Source: Engraulis encrasicolus (taxonomy: Eukaryota > Chordata > Actinopteri > Clupeiformes > Engraulidae). From it: 64,000 bases of DNA. The number at the start of each line of letters is the position of its first letter. Positions within the stretch are counted from its first letter, which is position 1. Below the pieces are notes generated by a model. That model did no database searches. It worked only from the letters and a program-made list of their open reading frames with translations, and was not told the origin of the DNA. A program made the translations under genes and the position numbers. The stretch spans positions 27,994,134 to 28,058,133 of the forward strand of contig NC_085872.1 of NCBI RefSeq assembly GCF_034702125.1. Reading direction: 5' to 3'. Positions 62,120-64,000 of the stretch are shown here, piece after piece.

Positions 62120-64000
62120 TCTAGGGTTGCAGTGCATGGTCCTGTAGGCCAAATGATTCCATTAAGTTAATAAACACACACTCATGTAAATCCAAAACCA
62201 CCACTGTTCCTTGACCAAAACCAGCCTTTAGACAGGCCTAATCATGCATTTCAATAACCATGGACACAGATGATATATGGACATGTATTATTCTTTTTCA
62301 TTCAGCATCGCATTTCCACTTAACTTACCGTATTTTAGCATACCAATCGTTTAAATTTCATTCTTACCAATGGACCACAGTACTGGTGTGGCTGGTTGTA
62401 TAGCATTAGATCTGGACACATTTTCTAGTTAGGTCATACAATCTAGCTCAGTCAATAGTCTATGCAATATTAATGCATACGTGCAACCCCCACGGAAAGG
62501 TGTGTGCGTGCATGTGTAGGCCTATATGTGTAGGGGGGGATGTTTTGACGTGATGTGACTGAATTAAAGGCTTCACAGTCTTTCCCCCCATCTTTTCCCA
62601 ATTATAATAAGACCTGCTCTAAGTACACATCAGTTATATGATTTGTCTCTTTTTGAAAACTGGGAACAAACGAATACACGTGACCACGGTAGGCATCTCC
62701 CACTCTGTATGTTTAATTATGTATGCCTCTCTTCATCTGCATTGAAGAACACTGACCGCCTACCTGTAACTGAATGAATTACACACTAGCCTGATGTCCT
62801 TGTACTGACGGGGCCCACCATGATCCTCCACAGCCCAACCATGCTATAAGGCAAGAATTAACTAATATCAATACCTTACAAGTTCTGATAAAGTGTTAGC
62901 CGTGTATAGAACATTGTTAAGAGTAGCAAATGGTGCTTTAATACAGAGCAGTGAGGCTTAAGGGGACGGATCTTGTTCCAGGCTCCGTGTGATCTGTCCT
63001 CCTGCTCCAAAAGCTCATGTTGCAGTCACTCTCAACCAGACACAACAGTCCGCCTGTGACTGAGGTCAGGTAGGCCTGTTGAATGTGTCCATCCTCTATT
63101 TCCCCTTAAAATCAACCAGATAGCAACATCTAATGCAGAGATCAAGCATTCATCAAGCATTCATCAACCTCATCTCTTTGTTTATGTATTTCAGCTCCAT
63201 ATAATATCTGAATTACCAAGCAATTACAAATAGATGGAGTGTTTTTGGAACAGCTGAAACAGACCCAGCCACTTCTGCAGGCCTTGACTATAACCTACAA
63301 ATATCAGAATACAATGACAAATTAAACGTGTCCTAGCAATCTGAGCTACTACAGCAGGTGTTGAAAAACACAAGACACGTCACAGCATGCACTGATCTTC
63401 ACTCTCGCTTCGTTAGTCGACTGACTGTTCGAGAGCCTGGATATTAAAAGAAAGGCAATCCTCTTAACGCCGCCCTAAACGTTTCGGACAACGCCATGTG
63501 CACAGTGTTTACCTATTGGAGATGAATGGTACAATTTCATGTTCTAACAACACAATTCCTGAACATTCACTTGACCTTTTGACTATAGAGCTAATATATT
63601 ACCTATGCAGACCTGTCTATGCCACTCCTAGTAGGCTACATGATTAAATGAATGGGATACGTCCCCCTAAACCCAACAACCATGAAATGCGCCTCGGCCT
63701 AATCAGTCTTGGAAAAGCTGAAACTTTGTATGATGGCTTTTACAACAGGATCCTTTCGATATTTGGACTGAACCCATTGTTCTATTTATAGACATTGGGT
63801 TTGAAAAGAGGAGATTGACGGACGTATTATCTCTACACAACCAGGCGGTTAACTCGGGCGTTTAGCCTACACATAGCCTAGTGACAGATGAACATAGCGT
63901 GGCTCCCATCGGAAGTCCTCCCCCGCTACCGTTCATACCGCAGAGAGGGCATCCCCCACCTCCCCTTCACTGACCTTGCAAGAACACCATTGCTTCACAT
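62120..64000. other. AMPH intron 1 to the right edge, no exon seen
   Basis: I looked on the minus strand for a first exon like that of human AMPH (MADIKTGIF...) and found none, so it lies beyond the window. Nothing else is recognisable. Confidence 0.5.

Noticed and set aside
63900..64000. Possible AMPH first exon at the right edge
   Set aside because: Translation of both strands does not give the expected N-terminus, and no phase-0 donor follows.

Overview
The window is vertebrate nuclear DNA, almost certainly from a teleost fish. Exons are short with GT-AG introns, dinucleotide repeats are very dense, and there are many short foldback DNA elements and tRNA-derived SINEs. The species cannot be fixed from the sequence alone. 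Every gene I recognise is on the minus strand, so transcription runs from high to low coordinates.

From about 31.3 kb to the right edge lies amphiphysin (AMPH), the synaptic BAR/SH3 endocytosis adaptor. I can place 24 exons, homologous to human exon 2 through the last exon. Exon 1, with the start codon and N-terminal helix, lies beyond the window. The exons give an open frame of 1237 codons, or 661 without one giant 1728-bp exon rich in DPF motifs. Every exon from the eleventh placed here to the penultimate one starts and ends in phase 0, so each can be skipped cleanly.

About 0.7 kb downstream of AMPH, in the same orientation, begins a complete T-cell receptor gamma (TRG) locus. In transcription order it has a cassette array of seven related V genes (V10 to V4, 30.5-19.9 kb) plus one V relic. 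Next come a 9-kb transposon-rich spacer, three proximal V genes (V3, V2, V1, 10.2-6.2 kb), six J segments (5.7-3.7 kb, one decayed) and a single constant gene of three exons (3.25-2.02 kb). I number V genes from the J-proximal end and J segments from the V-proximal end. V genes have recombination signals with 22-23-bp spacers and J segments have 12-bp spacers, so the locus obeys the 12/23 rule as one V-J-C unit. The order and orientation AMPH then TRG match the human chromosome 7p14 arrangement as I know it.

The left edge (1-0.57 kb) is the 3' end of an L1-like LINE. Elsewhere I found several palindromic MITE families, two hAT-type MITEs with target-site duplications, three SINE families, an internally duplicated DNA element and many microsatellites. 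The most interesting signals are: (1) a pair of extra cysteines, one in CDR1 and one just after the second canonical Cys, that are gained and lost together across the V genes; (2) a triplet repeat of variable length ahead of the V leader that keeps an upstream in-frame extension open; (3) the giant DPF exon of AMPH; and (4) repeat elements placed exactly at functional edges such as the TRGC stop codon, the AMPH stop codon, an AMPH splice donor and V recombination signals.
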